Part shown: positions 17,823 to 64,000 of the stretch, in pieces
Layout: every line of letters starts with the position of its first letter
Position numbering within the stretch: position 1 is the stretch's first letter
Assembly (NCBI RefSeq): GCF_047511655.1
Contig: NC_133396.1
Span: forward strand, 130,829,490-130,893,489
Origin: Castor canadensis
Taxonomy: Eukaryota; Chordata; Mammalia; Rodentia; Castoridae
Direction of reading: 5' to 3'
Length of the DNA stretch: 64,000 nt
Program-made: the position numbers and the translations under genes
The notes under the pieces: model-generated
What the model was told of the DNA's origin: nothing
Seen by the model: only the letters and a program-made list of their open reading frames with translations
Databases searched by the model: none

Positions 17823-20029
17823 TTCTATCAGAAAGCATTTGGGAGCTACATATGCATATAGTGACGGTTCCTGAGAAAGTTCAGGGTTTGCAAAGGAGGC
17901 AAAAGAAAAAGAAATACAGCTGGGAGGAGGGGTGAGAAAAATCCAGAGGAAGCAGTGGCTTCTTGAAGCTGGACAGGGCCTGAACAAGGCAGGGATTGTT
18001 CTAGGCTTCCTCTGACCTGTCTAACCTAAATTTCCCCCAAGCTGTGGTTTAAGCCTCTTTGCCACCTTGGATCACCACGAGGCCTCAGCCCAGTTAGCTC
18101 CTCCCTTTTGGGCAGTGGAGCCCAAAAGGGAGTGGCAGGGCAGCTTGGTGTTCAGCTGGGAGCTGCCAAGGTAGCTGGGGTAACTGAAATCCTGATGACC
18201 TGACCTCTAGAAGGCCTGAGACCTCTTGGCTTGTGCTGGCTACACACCCTGTGGCCTGGAAGGATGCAGAGGGGGGCAGGCAACAGCTCTGGCGGCATTT
18301 CCCAGCAGTGGAGCTGTGAGTCAGAAAGGTCACCTACTGTAGGAAGTCAAAGTGGACCTCCTGCAGGCAGGAAACCAGAATTGGGCCCCAAAGAAGTCCA
18401 GACGTGGGTGGGCAGGCAGCAAGGAGGGGAGGGGGGAAGCTTTGCAAAATGCATCCTTATCATTACACAGGGGCTAAGCCTGGAGCTTGCCTAGCCTGAA
18501 GAACAGCCTGGGCTGGCTGGACTCCCTTCCCCATGAGCACTTGCTTGAGGCGACCTGAGGAGTCCAAAACCACAAGCACAAGTTCAATTCCTGAGTCTGT
18601 TGCCAACAGGCTGGGTGAGACCCAGTTTCCCACTTGCAAAATTGAAAAAGGTCAGAGTGTAACTCCTAAGGTTATAGGAAACGAGAACATTCACATCAAG
18701 CACCATGTTTAAATGTTACTCTGCTGCTCACCTCATTTTGGTTGGAAGATGGAGGAGAGAATGGGCAGGACCCGACTGCTCGCCACTCTGCTGACCTCCT
18801 GCTCTGAGAGAGGTCATTCACTGGCCCCAGGTTCTAAATGCTAGTAAAAGGTGTGGGATCCCAACACCACTCTGAGGAACTACTGATGACTCTGCTCCTA
18901 TTTGCCACAAAGATGGGAAGGGTGTGTGGATTTGCTGTTGGAATTATCGCAAACAGGGATGGGGCTCCTGGATGGAGCAGTCAACTGTGGGGGCAGGTGG
19001 GGGAGGGAAGGAGAGGAAGATGGCATCTCACGAACTTGCCCAAACCTCTGATATGATTTCATCATCCGAGGGTGATGCAAGAGTCTTGGAGTCAGAATCC
19101 CCTTTCTCCCCTCCCCCAGGGACCTCCATCCACATCTGGAGTTGCAGCTGGGTCCTGCTCTTGGGCCCTTTCCAGGAGAGGGAGCTGGATAAAGCAAGGG
19201 GAAGGGAGGGCAGCTGGTGAGGGGCCTGTCAATGGCCCCAATGTTGGGAGTTGGGGGGCAGGGAGGAGGGTTCCAGCTCAGAGGGAGGGGAGGTGAACTG
19301 GAAAGAGAATTGTGACTTCACAGCCGTGGTCTCCTCCTCCATCAGGCATCTGTGTTGAAGTTGCCAGGGCTCCCCTTGTCCTTTATATCACTCCTGCAGG
19401 CAGCTGCTCGCCTTCTCCTTCCCCTCCCACCCACCTCACTGCCGGCCTCTCTACCCAGGTGCCCGGAGTTGAGTGCCCCCTTTGTTCTCTCCTCTTCCCA
19501 GGGCAGCTCTGGCATCCCACACTGACCCTCTGCCCCCACTGCCACAACAAGCAGAGTGTGAGCCAGACCCAGTGGGTCATCTATGGGTCATAAAGGTCAA
19601 TGGGACTGGGGTCTAGCAGTAGGGAGTGTCCCGGCTGGGTTAGGAGCCTGGATAGGAATCATCCAAAAGATGAGTTTTCAGCGCTGCTGGGAGGAGGTGG
19701 GGAAATTTTACTTAGACCTGATCAAGAATCCCCTTCGATAAGAGTTGACTGATTTACAGGAATAAATGCAGAAGAGACGCTTTCCCGGTTTTTTTTAAAA
19801 AACCATAAACAGCTAATCGCTGTGGGATGCTTTGAAGTGTGAGCTGCCCCAGAGGCCAGGGTTCTTACCCATACTTAACCACTAACTCTCTGTGTGACCT
19901 TGGGCTGTTCCCCTCTTTGCATCTGTTTCCTCACTTATAAAAGGAAGGTCCCACTGAGGCTGAGGCTCTGCAACTCTGAAGGGTCGAGGATCTAAAGAGG
20001 TCGGCTTCTCCGCTTGAGTTCGGAGTGCC

Positions 20030-20567
20030 ACTGTCGCCCCCACCACCCACCACGCCAGTCCCTCCCGCCCCCAGCATCCCCGCGGCGCGCGCCCAGAGGT
20101 CCCTTTAAAGGCGCAAGTCCCGCCCCTGCTGCTCACTCGGGCCTTTTATTGGTGGCTCCGGAGAGGGGCGGGGCCCGGCGCGGGCTCGGCGGAGCTCGGG
20201 GGCGGATCCTGAGCCGGATCGGCCCCCGCCCCCTTTGTTCGCGCTGCGGCGGGAGGTGGCGGCTAGGGTGGGAGGTGTGTGCGCGCGTGTGCCGCGCGGT
20301 GGGGAGCGGCGGGTCGCGCCGCCGGCTGTCAGCTAGCTCTGCGCCGCCACCCGATGGCTCGAGGAGGCGCGCGGAACCTGCCCCGTGGGGCCGGCCGCGG
20401 GTGAGCTCCTCTGCTTGTCGCCCGTGAGCATGTCACCTCCAGCCTCCGCGGCAGCTTTCGCCAGCAGTGTCCGCGCCCCTGCCTGCTGCAGCCGCAGCCG
20501 CTGCCTCGGGCACTGGCCCCCGGACCCCCGCCCCTGATCCACGCCCAGACCCTATTGCCAGAGGACC
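20030..20567 (+). promoter_or_regulatory. KIF21B: KIF21B CpG-rich promoter and 5' UTR
   Basis: The most CpG-dense stretch of the window, directly upstream of the KIF21B ATG. Visible elements: a TTTAAA at 20104-20109, a GC box cccgcccc at 20119-20126, an inverted CCAAT box (attgg, 20148-20152) and a second GC box ggggcggggc at 20165-20174. It suggests a TATA-poor Sp1/NF-Y type promoter with start sites near 20200-20300, which is inference. The island continues past the donor at 20609 to roughly 20790. Two upstream ATGs lie in the likely 5' UTR. Confidence 0.75.
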
Positions 20568-63603
<43,036 letters not shown>

Positions 63604-64000
63604 CTCTCCCCATCTCTCTGTTTTCCTCTCTCGTTCTTCCCCTCTTTCCTTTTCCCTGTCTTTCCCCACTTCGATCTGAGCTGCTTCTTCACGGTATGAG
63701 ATTATTTTACTCTTTCTTCCTACTGTCCCTTCCTGTCCTGCCTGGCCCAGAGAGACTGCCCCGCCCAACCCTCTTCCACCCGCCCCTCTTTTGAGCATGA
63801 GCAGTGGGACAGAGCCCAGGAGAGGGGTGCCAGGTAGCAGAGGGCATGGTTGGGGCGGGGGACATTCAGGCCTGGATAAACCCAACAGCAAACAGGAAAG
63901 GCCAGAGGATCCTGTGGGGCCTCGGAGGCCAGAGGCCCGCCCTTTGCTCAGTGCCTGCCACCCTATGTCTGCCCTCCTGCTATGCAGTGCCTGCCTCAGC
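63604..64000 (+). other. KIF21B: KIF21B 3' UTR, continues past the window
   Basis: Begins after the TGA at 63601-63603. The first 200 bases are pyrimidine-rich (ctctc, ttcct). No AATAAA or ATTAAA is seen before 64000, so polyadenylation lies further downstream. Confidence 0.8.

Larger units (their letters stand above)
7011..20029. other. Intergenic region between CACNA1S and KIF21B
   Basis: About 13 kb with no open frame that looks like a conserved protein and no paired splice signals around one. Contents: the 88-bp duplication, a (TCTA)n-like tract, an L2 fragment, MIR copies, four reverse-oriented SINEs, a nested L1 pair (13905-14640), a B1 monomer and a (GT)20 microsatellite. The stretches between, including 17100-17400 and 18000-19700, look like unique non-coding DNA. 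Regulatory elements may exist but cannot be seen from sequence alone. Confidence 0.75.

Noticed and set aside
17404-17874. 156-codon frame with a Val/Cys repeat
   Set aside because: The repeat is the (GT)20 microsatellite and the rest has no family resemblance.
20104-20109. TTTAAA as a TATA box for KIF21B
   Set aside because: It lies at the edge of a CpG island with GC boxes and a CCAAT box downstream, so a TATA-less promoter is more likely. Not called as a separate element.

Overview
The window is vertebrate nuclear DNA, from a placental mammal and probably a rodent. It holds spliced genes with GT-AG introns, B1-like (7SL-derived) and ID-like (tRNA-derived) SINEs, old MIR, L2 and L1M copies and a MaLR-type LTR. 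Several SINEs are two-part elements with a B1-like left half and an ID-like right half. From memory this fits squirrel-related or beaver/kangaroo-rat (Castorimorpha) rodents, but I cannot fix the species.

Two protein-coding genes lie head-to-tail on the + strand. Bases 1-6648 are the last nine coding exons of CACNA1S, the skeletal-muscle L-type calcium channel alpha-1 subunit. They cover the end of the EF-hand/pre-IQ region, the IQ calmodulin-binding motif and the distal C-terminal tail, followed by a 3' UTR with an ATTAAA signal near 6988. Bases 7010-20030 are intergenic: I see no credible gene, only interspersed repeats, microsatellites and one unexplained 88-bp direct duplication. A GC-rich promoter region (about 20030-20567) leads into KIF21B, a kinesin-4 family motor. 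Its complete coding sequence is present: 35 coding exons from the ATG at 20568 to the TGA at 63603, in phase throughout, giving 1638 codons plus stop. Intron 1 is 12.8 kb. Exons 2-8 encode the motor domain, 9-28 the coiled-coil stalk with an acidic block and a regulatory coiled coil, and 29-35 a WD40 propeller. The window ends in the KIF21B 3' UTR.

The CACNA1S-KIF21B order and orientation match the human 1q32.1 neighbourhood as I recall it. The genes do not form a pathway: one serves excitation-contraction coupling in muscle, the other microtubule transport and dynamics, mainly in neurons and lymphocytes.

I found no undescribed system. The points most worth checking are an apparent one-base frameshift that replaces the conserved CACNA1S C-terminus; a perfect 26-bp inverted repeat that puts a CACNA1S 5' splice site in a hairpin loop; the 88-bp duplication downstream of CACNA1S; a promoter-like patch inside KIF21B intron 1; and a young L1 fragment with clean target-site duplications nested in an old L1.
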